Assembly (NCBI RefSeq): GCF_000620305.1
Contig: NZ_JHVU01000024.1
Coordinates: forward strand, 89,109 to 153,108
Reading direction: 5' to 3'
Length of the DNA: 64,000 nucleotides
Source: Desulfitibacter alkalitolerans DSM 16504
GTDB lineage: Bacteria; Bacillota; DSM-16504; Desulfitibacterales; Desulfitibacteraceae
A program made the translations under genes and the position numbers. Shown in pieces: positions 27,380-36,429 of this stretch; the stretch's first letter is position 1, and every line of letters begins with the position of its first letter. The notes under the pieces are model-generated. The model saw only the letters and a program-made list of their open reading frames with translations, was not told the origin of the DNA and searched no databases.

Positions 27380-28252
27380 TCAATACTTTAGGCCATATTC
27401 AGCAGGATCCCTGTGAGCATCGGGGAAAAATAAGGGAGAACCAAACTTGTCTACACCAAACTCACCAATTATTTTTTGCGTCTCCTCTGATATCATAAAT
27501 TCTACAAAAGCCGCAGCCCCTTCTGGGTTTATAAGTTCATTTTTTTCTGGATTGACCTGCGCCACGTGATAAATATTAAGAAGAGCCGACTCTCCCTCAA
27601 CAAGGATTTCTAGATGAAGGTTTTGCTTTAATGCCAGGTATGTCCCTCTATCTGTAAGACTATACCCATCCTTTTCTGATGCCACATTTAAGGTCTGCCC
27701 CATACCACTGCCTGTTTCAATATACCAGCTGCCCCCTGGTTCAATACCAGCTTTCTTCCATATGGATAGCTCTTTTTTATGGGTTCCAGAATCATCACCC
27801 CTGGAAACAAAAAGGCTCTCTGATGCAGCTATTTTTGCAAATGCATCGGCAGACTTTTCCATGCCCCTAATACCAGCTGGGTCAGCACCTGGCCCTACTA
27901 CTACAAAGTCGTTGTGCATTACCATTCTATAATTAAGTATATCACCAGCTTCAAGTAATTCCAACTCTGCTGAAGGAGCATGTGTTAATAACACATCTGC
28001 TTCACCTCTTTTGCCCATTTCTAAAGCCTGACCGGTGCCTACTGCAATTGTTTTAACTATATAGCCATGCTTTTCTTCAAAAATGGGTATCAGCACATCT
28101 AGAAGGCCGCTATCCTGTGTACTGGTTGTCGTGGCCAGGATTATTTCCCCTGGAGTTGTTGTATTGTTTTCTGTATTGCTATTGTTATTGATGCAAGCAG
28201 TAAGGGTTAACAGTGTCATGACAATTAATAATGATATGAGTATTTTTTTCAT
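27380..28252 (-). CDS. tupA: Tungstate-binding lipoprotein
   Basis: 290 residues. Signal peptide with lipobox TLTAC (Cys near 19). Diagnostic TupA segments: ATTTSTQDSGLLDVLIP (near 42), VGTGQALEMGKRGEADVLLTHAPSAE (near 75-100), SRGDDSGTHKKELSIW (near 148) and the DRGTYLAL loop (near 195). TupA binds tungstate with very high selectivity over molybdate. First gene of the tup operon, preceded by a terminator and a Moco/Tuco-type riboswitch candidate. Confidence 0.92.
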   Translation of the reverse strand: MKKILISLLIVMTLLTLTACINNNSNTENNTTTPGEIILATTTSTQDSGLLDVLIPIFEEKHGYIVKTIAVGTGQALEMGKRGEADVLLTHAPSAELELLEAGDILNYRMVMHNDFVVVGPGADPAGIRGMEKSADAFAKIAASESLFVSRGDDSGTHKKELSIWKKAGIEPGGSWYIETGSGMGQTLNVASEKDGYSLTDRGTYLALKQNLHLEILVEGESALLNIYHVAQVNPEKNELINPEGAAAFVEFMISEETQKIIGEFGVDKFGSPLFFPDAHRDPAEYGLKY

Positions 28253-28325
28253 AAAGTACCTCCAAATATTAAAAATGTAGTTTTACTTTAGTAAACATGT
28301 AAAATTAAATCCTAATAATACTTTT

Positions 28326-28368
28326 TTAAAAACAACACCTCCCTTCATGTTAACATGTGAAAGGAGGT
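28326..28368 (-). terminator. Attenuator terminator in the tupA leader
   Basis: On the minus strand ACCTCCTTTCA pairs with TGAAGGGAGGT (one G-U) around the palindrome CATGTTAACATG, followed by GTTGTTTTT. It lies between the riboswitch candidate and the tupA ATG, the correct place for ligand-controlled premature termination. Confidence 0.8.
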
Positions 28369-28386
28369 ATTATATCATTCATTTAT

Positions 28387-28498
28387 ACAGCTTCTCTCCT
28401 TTCCACCATGGGAGGCAAGCAGGTTTCCCCAGCCTGCCCTACGACTAAATATTCCTGCCAATTGGATTAGAATATTTAGTTCGGAGATATTTAGTTTT
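28387..28498 (-). ncRNA. Candidate Moco/Tuco riboswitch upstream of tupA
   Basis: Minus-strand order: ATCTCC (closing stem 5' arm), a perfect 11-bp hairpin ACTAAATATTC/GAATATTTAGT, a GC hairpin (GGGCAGG with CTTGCC) containing GGGGAAACC, then TCCCATGGTGGAAAGGAGAG whose GGAGAG closes the first stem. The CTCCGA...GCCTCCC...GGTGGAAAGGAG pattern is what I recall of the Moco RNA motif, which regulates Mo/W-cofactor and transport genes. A strong intrinsic terminator follows before tupA. No covariance search was possible. Confidence 0.65.
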
Positions 28499-28570
28499 CG
28501 TTATGCACGTATATACATATTCGGCAATTGTTCTTTATTTCCTTCTTATTTGTAAATTTTTAAAGGTTAA

Positions 28571-29089
28571 TTAAAACCTTTCATAATGAACTTTATCAAA
28601 AGGTAATTTGGAAGCATGGTGAGCCTCTTTGTCCTCACCCTTATAGCCAATACCAATTATACATTCAACTTTATACTTATCAGGTATTCCAAGAACCTCC
28701 CTGATATAATCCTCTGCTTTTTTGCTATCCGAGTGCATTCTTTCCCTCACCTGCACCCAGCACGAGCCAAGTCCTAGAGAGTGGGCGGTAAGCTGGATAA
28801 TAATTGCGGCAATGGAAGTATCCTCTACCCAAACATCACAGACTTCTGGATCAGCTATGACTACTATGCCCAGGGGAGCCCCTTCTAGAAATTGTGAGCT
28901 GTGCTCTCTACACCTGGACAATTTTTTAAGGAGTTCCTTATCAGTCACAACAATAAACTCCCATGGCTTCCTGTTCCTGGAGGATGGGGATAATAAAGCA
29001 CCCTTTAAAATGGCATCAACCTTTTCCTTTTCAATATTTTTATCCAGAAATTTTCTTATGCTTCTCCTAGTTAATAATAAATCCAGCAT
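28571..29089 (-). CDS. Nitroreductase-family FMN oxidoreductase
   Basis: 172 residues. The FMN-binding start RRSIRKFLDKNIEKEKVDAILKGALLSPSSRNRKPWEFIVV is the family hallmark, with GLGSCWVQVRER (near 105) and a C-terminal IGIGYKGE segment. Such small enzymes reduce nitroaromatics, quinones or metals using NAD(P)H. No partner gene; substrate unknown. Confidence 0.88.
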   Translation of the reverse strand: MLDLLLTRRSIRKFLDKNIEKEKVDAILKGALLSPSSRNRKPWEFIVVTDKELLKKLSRCREHSSQFLEGAPLGIVVIADPEVCDVWVEDTSIAAIIIQLTAHSLGLGSCWVQVRERMHSDSKKAEDYIREVLGIPDKYKVECIIGIGYKGEDKEAHHASKLPFDKVHYERF

Positions 29090-29155
29090 TTTTTACTCAT
29101 TCCCTTCATTATTATATTTTTTAAACCAAAATATATAATCCTAAACTTCTGTTGT

Positions 29156-30601
29156 TTATATCCAATTCTTAGGATAGAACAACACAAAAACTGTGAATAT
29201 CTCTAATCGTCCTATTAACATTAAAAATACAAGAAAATACTTGCCCATAACAGGTATATCTGCATAGTTCATGGCGGGACCGACTATTCCCAAGCCTGGT
29301 CCAATAACCCCAATACATGCAAGAACAGAGGTCAGGGCACTTTCTAAATCCAGACCAAAGCTTGACATGACAATAGTGCTGATTCCAACAATACTTATAT
29401 ATGCAAAAAAGAAAATAAAAGTATTAATTACTATTTTGTCATCTACTGAGTTATTGTTTATCTTCAAGCTTCTCACTAATCTAGGGTGAATGGAACGAAC
29501 TAGTTCTGATAGTGTGTATTTAATTAGTATTAAAAACCGACCGATTTTTATACCGCCAGCTGTAGAACCCAGGCTGCCCCCAATAAATAGCAAAATAAAC
29601 ATTACATTTCTTGCAAGATTTGGCCACACATCATAATCTACAGTTGCAAAACCCGTAGTAGTCAAAATAGAAACCACCTGAAAAAGTGCTGTAATAGGAA
29701 GTATGCCCTGACCCTCTGGCATATTTAAATAAAGGCTTATACTTACAAGCACTGTAGCTATAATAACAATCTTAAAGTACAGCATGAACTCTTCATTATG
29801 CAGGAAAACCTTTAATGTCTTATTTTTCAATACTAAATAGTATAAGGCAAAGTTGGTGCCTCCTAAAAACATAAACAGTATAATGATTAACTGAATAAAT
29901 GCATTATCCAGATAAAACCCAATACTGGCATTTTTTGTAGAAAAACCACCAGTAGCGATAGTAGTAAAGGTATGTGACATGGCATCATAAAAGGTCATAC
30001 CTGCAATAGCTAAGAGTATTATTTGCATTAAAGTAAAAATCATATAAAATTTCCATAGGTTCTTGGCAGTATCACTTATCCTGGGAGTTAGCTTTTCCAA
30101 AACGGGACCTGGGGCTTCAGCATTAAAAATTCTATTAGCACCTGGTCCAAAGCGGGCTACCAGGGCGACAAATAATACTATTATTCCCATGCCTCCCAGC
30201 CACTGGGTCAAAGAACGCCACATGAGTATGCCTTCAGGCATTGCTTCGACATCTTTTAAAATACTAGCGCCAGTAGTGGTAAATCCAGACATTGTTTCAA
30301 ATAGAGCATCAGTAAAATTCATTGTTCCAGAGAACAAATAAGGTAATGTCCCAAATAAGACAACTGCTAACCAGGCACATGTTACTATCAAGTAACCCTC
30401 TATGTAACGCAAGTGAGTATTCTCTAATGGAAATAGGATATATATTATTATACCGCTGCCAATGGTAATAACCATGGAATATACAACAGCCGGCCAGCTG
30501 CCATCATTAAAGTATAACGCCCAAATTAAGGGAATTGTCATGGACAGGCCAACGACTATTAAAAGCCTGGACAATGAAGCCAGAACCATTTTCCATCTCA
30601 T
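29156..30601 (-). CDS. TrkH/KtrB-family potassium uptake permease
   Basis: 481 residues from the ATG at 30601, which has GGAGG eight bases upstream (a start 60 bases earlier lacks one). Four pore-loop repeats are seen: TMSGFTTTGAS (near 110), TIATGGFSTKNAS (near 215), TTTGFATVDYD (near 315) and the last filter ACIGVIGPGLGIVGP (near 430). The first and third show TTTG. No TrkA/KtrA gating subunit is encoded here. Confidence 0.9.
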   Translation of the reverse strand: MRWKMVLASLSRLLIVVGLSMTIPLIWALYFNDGSWPAVVYSMVITIGSGIIIYILFPLENTHLRYIEGYLIVTCAWLAVVLFGTLPYLFSGTMNFTDALFETMSGFTTTGASILKDVEAMPEGILMWRSLTQWLGGMGIIVLFVALVARFGPGANRIFNAEAPGPVLEKLTPRISDTAKNLWKFYMIFTLMQIILLAIAGMTFYDAMSHTFTTIATGGFSTKNASIGFYLDNAFIQLIIILFMFLGGTNFALYYLVLKNKTLKVFLHNEEFMLYFKIVIIATVLVSISLYLNMPEGQGILPITALFQVVSILTTTGFATVDYDVWPNLARNVMFILLFIGGSLGSTAGGIKIGRFLILIKYTLSELVRSIHPRLVRSLKINNNSVDDKIVINTFIFFFAYISIVGISTIVMSSFGLDLESALTSVLACIGVIGPGLGIVGPAMNYADIPVMGKYFLVFLMLIGRLEIFTVFVLFYPKNWI

Positions 30602-30766
30602 CTTTAAAACCTCCAAACCTATATATCTTTTTATTTTACACTTTTGTATGTACTTGTGCAAAAAAATTTAAAGAAATACTCCTCAACATCCATTATCAAG
30701 AAGCATTTCTTTTAAAAATATAACACCACATATTCATCTAAAAACTATAATAACCTCCTAGATATA

Positions 30767-30800
30767 AATATCCATAAAAATATCTATAATTATGGATATT
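30767..30800 (-). terminator. Possible terminator after the PII-like gene
   Basis: AATATCCATA and TATGGATATT form a 10-bp stem; AT-rich with only a weak T run, so the role is uncertain. Confidence 0.4.
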
Positions 30801-30830
30801 ACCAAAAAAACATTGTAACCCTTTGACATT

Positions 30831-31532
30831 TTAATTGCCGGCTTCATCAGTTATCTGGTCTAATAAGTGGCTTATACCTACAACCCTCTCAACCTCTAAA
30901 ACAAAGGCAATGCCCTTCCCAGGCTTGTTTAAATCTGTTGCTTCAACAATAGCACTTAAGACCTTTTCACATATTTCCCTTTTGATTAATGTTAGGACTA
31001 TTTCTTTTTCTGGCTCGATTGTGATGCCAAAGAGCTTGGCATGCTCATGGATCCCAGTCCCTCTTCCGCAAAGGAGAGTGCCTCCCTCAGCTCCGGCTTT
31101 TTTTGAAGCTTCTACCACGTTTTTAGAGTTTCCCTTGTTCACAATTGTGATAATTAAATCATGCTTTATATGATCCACACCAGTAACCTCCCTATGGGTT
31201 TTACCTGACATATGCATACAGCCGGCAAGCTTTTTTACATCAATGACAAAAGCAATTCCATTGCCTGGTTTATTGAGTTTACTAGCTGTAATTATTGCAT
31301 CCAGGACTTTGTCCAAGATTTCTTCAACGGTAAGGGTAAGCACTATCTCCTTTTCCGGTTCTACATCAATGAAAAACAGCATCTTGGCTTCATGAATGCC
31401 TGTGCCAGTTCCCATAATTATTGTAGCCCCTTTAGCTCCCGCTTCCTTAGAGGCTTTAACTATCTTTTTGGCTGTTCCCTTTTTTACGATTGTCATTATT
31501 AACTTCTGTTTCAAGTTCACATTCTCGTTCAA
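30831..31532 (-). CDS. Tandem PII-like (GlnB-fold) regulatory protein
   Basis: 233 residues from a TTG at 31532 with AAAGGAG seven bases upstream; the ATG at 31553 overlaps that site. Two homologous halves: KQKLIMTIVKKGTAKKIVKASKEAGAKGATIIMGTGTGIHE and HDLIITIVNKGNSKNVVEASKKAGAEGGTLLCGRGTGIHE. Each ends in a KPGxGIAFV(I/L)(D/E)V strand. The fold matches PII trimers, but the usual T-loop Tyr/Gln residues of GlnB are not evident. It overlaps the end of the second DUF1538 gene and is third in the operon, so it likely gates those membrane proteins in response to a nucleotide or metabolite. Confidence 0.85.
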   Translation of the reverse strand: MNENVNLKQKLIMTIVKKGTAKKIVKASKEAGAKGATIIMGTGTGIHEAKMLFFIDVEPEKEIVLTLTVEEILDKVLDAIITASKLNKPGNGIAFVIDVKKLAGCMHMSGKTHREVTGVDHIKHDLIITIVNKGNSKNVVEASKKAGAEGGTLLCGRGTGIHEHAKLFGITIEPEKEIVLTLIKREICEKVLSAIVEATDLNKPGKGIAFVLEVERVVGISHLLDQITDEAGN

Positions 31533-32256
31533 TTTCTTTCTCCTTTCTACCATACAGTATACCTAGTATTAATACAGATAATATAGGGGAGAGGGCTACT
31601 AAACTAATCATGCCAAAACCATCCAGCAGTGGATCTCGCCCTTCAACAGCTGAAGCCACTCCAAGGGCCATAGCTAAAACAAAAGTAACAGTCATGGGCC
31701 CTGTAGCTACTCCCCCAGAATCAAAGGCTATGGCAACAAAGGTTTGGGTTGAAAACCTGATTAGAATAAGGGCAATTAAGTATCCTGGCACTAAAAAGTA
31801 CCAAAGAGGAATACCATATATTATTCTTCCCATGGATAGAGCTATGGAAACTGCTACCCCAATGGATAGAGTGTAAAGCATTAGCTGTTGGGGAATGTAT
31901 CCACTAGATACTTTTTCCACCTCATAGTTTAAAATGCGAACTGCCGGTTCAGCAAAGGTGGCCACAAAGCCCAGTACAAATCCTATGACAATTAGTATCC
32001 ATTTATTTGGTAGGTTTCCTAGAACACTGCCCATTTGCTCACCTACGGGCAGAAAGCCTATATGAACACCTTGAAGAAATAAGGCTAAACCTATAAAAGT
32101 AAGCACTACACCAACAGCCAGATTAATTAGCTTCTGTTTTGATAGCTTTAAGTAAAAGATTTGAAAAAACACAAATAAGATTAATAACGGTATAAGGGCA
32201 AAGGCAACTTCAATCAACATATGACTAAATCCATAAAAGATCTTTATATCTCTCAA
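31456..32256 (-). CDS. DUF1538 membrane protein, second copy
   Basis: 266 residues, about seven membrane spans, starting at a TTG that overlaps the stop of the upstream paralogue (TTGA). Shared motifs with it: LQGVHIGFLPVGEQMGS (near 60), FATFAEPAVRILNYEVE (near 100) and FDSGGVATGPMTVTF (near 178). The C-terminal tail is charged and overlaps the PII-like gene. Function of DUF1538 is not established; a transporter of unknown substrate is the simplest reading. Confidence 0.85.
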   Translation of the reverse strand: MRDIKIFYGFSHMLIEVAFALIPLLILFVFFQIFYLKLSKQKLINLAVGVVLTFIGLALFLQGVHIGFLPVGEQMGSVLGNLPNKWILIVIGFVLGFVATFAEPAVRILNYEVEKVSSGYIPQQLMLYTLSIGVAVSIALSMGRIIYGIPLWYFLVPGYLIALILIRFSTQTFVAIAFDSGGVATGPMTVTFVLAMALGVASAVEGRDPLLDGFGMISLVALSPILSVLILGILYGRKEKEIERECELETEVNNDNRKKGNSQKDS

Positions 32257-32945
32257 CCAAATATCACCCCCAGCAGCATCACTGCCAATACTGGTCCGAT
32301 TGACGCTAGAGCAACTAAACCAAATCCATCTGCAGAAGCGGATTGGCCCCCTAGAACCCTGGCAACTCCAACTCCTAGAGCAAGTATAAAGGGAACAGTC
32401 ATTGGCCCTGTAGTTACCCCACCTGCATCAAAGGATATTGGTATGAAATGAGGAGGAGTAAAGGCAGCCAGTATAAATATTGATCCATATCCTATAACTA
32501 GTATATAGTTGATAGGTATATTTAAAATAATTCTCAGCATGGCCAATCCCACAAATATTGCTACACCCAAGGCAACCACAAAAATAAGCAGGTTTTTAGA
32601 AATTTCTCCTTGAGAAACAAGATCTATCTGTGTGGCCAATACTCTTACATCTGGCTCAGCCACCGTTACAACAAATCCCATTAAAAAACCAAAAAGTACA
32701 ACCAGGTAAGCCTTGCCTGTATTGGGTAAAGCCGAACCTATCATTTCACCAATAGGCAGTAATCCAATATGCACCCCTACAAAAAACAATATTAAACCTA
32801 CCGTGACCATAACGAGCCCTACTAAAAACTGCAGGAAAATCTCCATGGGCAACCAGATTAAAGTAAACTGCAGTATGAATACCACTACAGCAACAGGCAG
32901 CACAGCAAATATAACTTCATGTATTGTATCCTTAATGCTCTGCAT
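32253..32945 (-). CDS. DUF1538 membrane protein, first copy
   Basis: 230 residues from the ATG at 32945 (GGAGAG upstream). Same architecture as its neighbour: FVGVHIGLLPIGEMIGS, VVTVAEPDVRVLATQID and FDAGGVTTGPMTVPF. The two genes probably form a heterodimer corresponding to the longer two-repeat DUF1538 proteins of other bacteria. The polar Glu/Asp in the (A)EP(D/A)VR motif within the membrane suggests ion or proton coupling. First gene of the DUF1538-DUF1538-PII operon. Confidence 0.85.
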   Translation of the reverse strand: MQSIKDTIHEVIFAVLPVAVVVFILQFTLIWLPMEIFLQFLVGLVMVTVGLILFFVGVHIGLLPIGEMIGSALPNTGKAYLVVLFGFLMGFVVTVAEPDVRVLATQIDLVSQGEISKNLLIFVVALGVAIFVGLAMLRIILNIPINYILVIGYGSIFILAAFTPPHFIPISFDAGGVTTGPMTVPFILALGVGVARVLGGQSASADGFGLVALASIGPVLAVMLLGVIFG

Positions 32946-33073
32946 ATATATCTCTCCAAAATAATTATTTGCAATTTGGGTAAGATACAAAAACCACAAA
33001 ATATATGATTGTGGTTTTGTTTCTTAAGCTAATACTATAGACTATATAATTATAACATAAAATCAAGAAACCC

Positions 33074-33445
33074 TTAAATGTTTTTAATGCACATAAATTC
33101 TTTAACATTTTCACAGGTCATGCCGCTTTTCTTGTATTCTTTAAGTTTATCAATATCTCTTTGAAGCTGTCCATCCTTTCCTAGCTCCTTATTTAGTAAT
33201 TGTTTGAGGAATGGATATGTTTCTAAAGTGTTTTTGTTAATTTTATAGAAGACCCATTGTGCCTTTTTTTCATTAGTTATAATCTTTAACATCCAAAGTT
33301 TATTTAAATGTCTAGATGCATTTGATTGATTTATTTCCAGAAGGTATTCCAATTCGCATACACATAGCTTTTCCTGATTTAGTAAATTCAGTATTCTTAA
33401 TCTTGTTTCGTCTGCTAATGCTTTTATGATCTGCACTAATTCCAA
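33074..33445 (-). CDS. arsR: ArsR-family repressor
   Basis: 123 residues with the ArsR winged helix: IIKALADETRLRILNLLNQEKLCVCELEYLLEINQSNASRHLNKL. The metal-site motif CVCEL (near residues 28-30) is the type-1 As(III) site. It lies 2 bp after acr3 in the same operon, so it probably represses its own transcription through the palindrome at 34562. The terminal CENVKEFMC adds two more cysteines. Confidence 0.92.
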   Translation of the reverse strand: MELVQIIKALADETRLRILNLLNQEKLCVCELEYLLEINQSNASRHLNKLWMLKIITNEKKAQWVFYKINKNTLETYPFLKQLLNKELGKDGQLQRDIDKLKEYKKSGMTCENVKEFMCIKNI

Positions 33446-33447
33446 GT

Positions 33448-34530
33448 TTATTCACCTCCATAGCCAGCCCTTTTCCTTGGGAACCAATGCTTGGTCTTTA
33501 AGCAGATTCTTACTAACATAAGCATTACTGGAACCTCTATCAGCACGCCTACAACAGTTGCTAATGATGCACCAGATGCAATGCCAAAGAGGGTTGCTGC
33601 TGTTGCAATGGCTACTTCGAAATGGTTACTGGCACCAATCATGGCAGAAGGGGCAGCGTCCTCATATGTTAGTTTTAGCATTTTGGCAGCGCCATACGCT
33701 AAAAAGAATATGAAGAAGGTTTGGATTGTAAGGGGTACTGCAATCATTAATATAACTAGAGGCTGACTTAGTATTACCGACCCCTGCAGCATGAATAAAG
33801 TAATTAGTGTTAAAAGCAGTGCAGTCATGGAGACCTTGCCAGTATACTTTAGGAAAATACTTTCATACCATTCTATCCCCCTGGACTTGATTAATTGGGT
33901 TCTTGTAAAATAACCAGCAATTAAGGCTATACCTACATAGAAAAGGATGGATAACGCCAAGGTAACAAAGGGAATAACTATATCACTTATTCCCAATAGA
34001 AAGCTACCAAGGGGTGCGAATAAAAACAGCATTGTTAAAGAGTTTACCGCTACCATCACAAGGGTATGACCCATATTAGCTCTAGCCAGGTAACTCCATA
34101 CAAGAACCATTGCTGTACATGGCGCAATTCCAAGGAGAATCATGCCAGCCATATATTCATCAGCCATATTTTCTGGAATAAAGGGAGCAAATATAACCCT
34201 CATAAACAGCCATGCAAAAAACACCATGGTAAAGGGCTTAATTGCCCAGTTAATTACTAAAGTTAAGGCTACTGGTTTTGGGGTTTTTCCTGCTTCAATT
34301 ACCTGTCTAAAATCAATTTGCACCATGATAGGATACATCATAAAAAATAATAGTATTGCAATTGGAATGTTAACCTGTTCAATAGATAAACTATTAATTA
34401 CCTCAGCCGCTCCAGGAAATAGTGCACCCAGGCCTATTCCTATAGCCATACATAGTATTACCCACAAAGTCAAATACCTTTCAAAAAATCCTAGTTCCCT
34501 GGCTTTTTCACCTACCGATTGTGTACTCAT
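33448..34530 (-). CDS. acr3: Arsenite efflux transporter, ACR3 family
   Basis: 360 residues from the ATG at 34530 (GGAGGG eight bases upstream; an ATG two codons earlier is too close to it). Ten membrane spans. The conserved cysteine is in LLGIAPCTAMVLVWSYLARAN (near 135), and GASNHFEVAIATA (near 305) carries the conserved Asn/Glu. Exports arsenite made by ArsC. Confidence 0.93.
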   Translation of the reverse strand: MSTQSVGEKARELGFFERYLTLWVILCMAIGIGLGALFPGAAEVINSLSIEQVNIPIAILLFFMMYPIMVQIDFRQVIEAGKTPKPVALTLVINWAIKPFTMVFFAWLFMRVIFAPFIPENMADEYMAGMILLGIAPCTAMVLVWSYLARANMGHTLVMVAVNSLTMLFLFAPLGSFLLGISDIVIPFVTLALSILFYVGIALIAGYFTRTQLIKSRGIEWYESIFLKYTGKVSMTALLLTLITLFMLQGSVILSQPLVILMIAVPLTIQTFFIFFLAYGAAKMLKLTYEDAAPSAMIGASNHFEVAIATAATLFGIASGASLATVVGVLIEVPVMLMLVRICLKTKHWFPRKRAGYGGE

Positions 34531-34561
34531 AATCATAGCCCTCCATTTTTGCTAATATGTG

Positions 34562-34583
34562 TATATGAATCTATAATCATATA
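34562..34583. promoter_or_regulatory. Putative ArsR operator
   Basis: TATATGA, 8 bases, TCATATA: perfect 7-bp inverted repeat about 30 bp upstream of acr3, in the position expected for ArsR. Confidence 0.6.
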
Positions 34584-34751
34584 GTAATTTGCATTTTCCC
34601 ATTTGTCAATTTTTTTATTATATATTAGCTTATATAAATAGACCAAAACTTTGAAAAATCTTCATTTGATTTTTGGAGAGAAAGTGATAAGCTTAAAGTA
34701 ATAGTAATTATCGTTACTAATCAATGCTGTGACATAAAGGAGGCAATTTTT

Positions 34752-35453
34752 GTGAAAGGTAAAGGAATTCTAGTTATCCTTATGGTTTTATTAGCAGGAA
34801 TAATATTAATTGGTTGTACATCTTCAAACAACTCCAGTGACCTTGAAGCACAGTTACAGGAAAAAACAGCCTTAATTAACCAGTTAACAGCCGAAAATGA
34901 AGCATTATCAGCTGAAGTGGCAGAACTACAATTGATACTAACTTCTCAACAGCAGAATTCTCTTTTGATGACCGCCTTGACTGTAGTGGGATTGTTGGAA
35001 AATCAAGACATGGAAGGCCTGGCTTCCTATATCCATCCTGTGGAGGGAGTGCGTTTTTCACCCTACACATACGTGGATTTACAAGCTGATCTAGTATTTA
35101 GTGCCCAGCAAATTGAAACCTTACTGCAGAGTACCCAGACTTATAATTGGGGGAGCTTTGATGGCACAGGGGACCCTATAGTTTTTACTTTTAGCGATTA
35201 CTATGATAGATTTATTTATGATCAGGACTTTGCAAATCCCCATCTGATTGGTAATAATGTAGAAATTGGCACTAGCAGTATGATTAATAATATTATACAA
35301 GCCTATCCAAATGGAATGTTTGTAGAATTTCATTTTACAGGGTTTGATCCTCAATACATGGGAATGGACTGGAGAAGCTTAAGGTTAGTTTTTGAAGATG
35401 TAAATGGTTCCTGGCATCTAGTGGGCATAGTCCATGATGAATGGACCACTTGA
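34752..35453 (+). CDS. Lipoprotein with N-terminal coiled coil, unknown function
   Basis: 233 residues beginning with GTG after AAAGGAGG. Signal peptide with lipobox LIGC (Cys22), then a coiled coil (residues 30-65, LEAQLQEKTALINQLTAENEALSAEVAELQ), then a globular domain of about 160 residues (YIHPVEGVRFSPYTYVD, FSDYYDRFIYDQDFANPH, FEDVNGSWHLVGIVHDEWTT). The C-terminal part resembles NTF2-like or DUF-type folds in other clostridial lipoproteins, but I do not recognise a named family. Lies between divergent acr3 and convergent slipin. Confidence 0.8.
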   Translation: MKGKGILVILMVLLAGIILIGCTSSNNSSDLEAQLQEKTALINQLTAENEALSAEVAELQLILTSQQQNSLLMTALTVVGLLENQDMEGLASYIHPVEGVRFSPYTYVDLQADLVFSAQQIETLLQSTQTYNWGSFDGTGDPIVFTFSDYYDRFIYDQDFANPHLIGNNVEIGTSSMINNIIQAYPNGMFVEFHFTGFDPQYMGMDWRSLRLVFEDVNGSWHLVGIVHDEWTT

Positions 35454-35538
35454 TAAACTTCTTTTACACTCAAGGACTAGCTATGGAAGCTAATTTACTA
35501 AACCAATAAAAACCAAGGAAAACAAATAAGTAAAAAAG

Positions 35539-35573
35539 GAAAGGGCTGTGAGTGTAAAGTGCTGCAGCCCTTT
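35539..35573. terminator. Bidirectional terminator
   Basis: AAAGGGCTG and CAGCCCTTT arms separate the lipoprotein gene from the convergent slipin gene. Confidence 0.75.
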
Positions 35574-35592
35574 TAGTATTTCAAGATAATTG

Positions 35593-36426
35593 TCATCCGT
35601 CCATCTTCTCTTTTTCATTATTTTTTTCTTTATTCTCATTGCCCTTGCGGGAGGCTAAAAACCATTTCTCAGGATCTGGCAGCAAGGACCTGATTTCCAT
35701 GGGCAGGGGAAACAGTATAGTGGTGCCTTTTGAATCAGCTGCTTCAGAAAGAGATCTAAGCATCCTTAGAGTCATGGCTCCTTCCTGGGCACTTAGGATA
35801 CCAGTAGCCTCTGCTAGCCTTTCGGCAGCCTGCCTTTCTCCTTCTGCCTGTATTACTATGGCTCTCCTGTCCCTTTCTGCTTCCGCCTGTCTAGCAATGG
35901 CTCTCTGCATTTCAGTGGGCAGTATTACATCTTTGATTTCTACTGCAGTTACTTTTATGCCCCATGGGTCTGTAGCCTCATCAACTATTCTTTGAATTAT
36001 TTTATTGAGCTTCTCTCTTTGTGACAAAAGTTCATCCAGATCTGCCTGGCCCACAACGCTTCTTAAGGTTGTCTGGGCAAACTGACTTGTTGCATCATGA
36101 AACTTTTCCACATTGACAATGGCTTTTTCAGGAGCAACGGCCCTGTAATATAAAACTGCATTAACCTTGCACGTTACATTGTCCTTTGTAATTACCTCCT
36201 GGGGAGGTACATCAAATGTAATTGTACGCAAGGAGACTCGCTCAATCTTGTCAATAATGGGAATAATAATTACTAATCCTGGACCTCTTACTCCAACAAG
36301 CCTGCCTAATCTAAATAATACACCTCGTTCATATTCAGGTAAAATTTTTATTGCCATGCTTAAAATAGCTAGTATAAAAGTAGCTACTACTATTAGCGAT
36401 AACAAACTTTCTGAAATAAACAGCAT
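35593..36426 (-). CDS. Slipin/stomatin-like SPFH protein
   Basis: 277 residues. One N-terminal membrane span (residues 8-25), the stomatin signature YERGVLFRLGRLVGVRGPGLVIIIPIID, and the SPFH core ending in AIARQAEAERDRRAIVIQAEGERQAAERLAEA (near 180-210), a coiled-coil oligomerisation region. The NfeD-type protease is encoded 3 bp upstream; slipin-NfeD pairs form membrane microdomain quality-control modules. Confidence 0.92.
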   Translation of the reverse strand: MLFISESLLSLIVVATFILAILSMAIKILPEYERGVLFRLGRLVGVRGPGLVIIIPIIDKIERVSLRTITFDVPPQEVITKDNVTCKVNAVLYYRAVAPEKAIVNVEKFHDATSQFAQTTLRSVVGQADLDELLSQREKLNKIIQRIVDEATDPWGIKVTAVEIKDVILPTEMQRAIARQAEAERDRRAIVIQAEGERQAAERLAEATGILSAQEGAMTLRMLRSLSEAADSKGTTILFPLPMEIRSLLPDPEKWFLASRKGNENKEKNNEKEKMDG

Positions 36427-36429
36427 TTT

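Noticed and set aside
30602..30830. Possible c-di-AMP riboswitch upstream of trkH
   Set aside because: The leader is very AT-rich and too poor in GC stems to support that fold.
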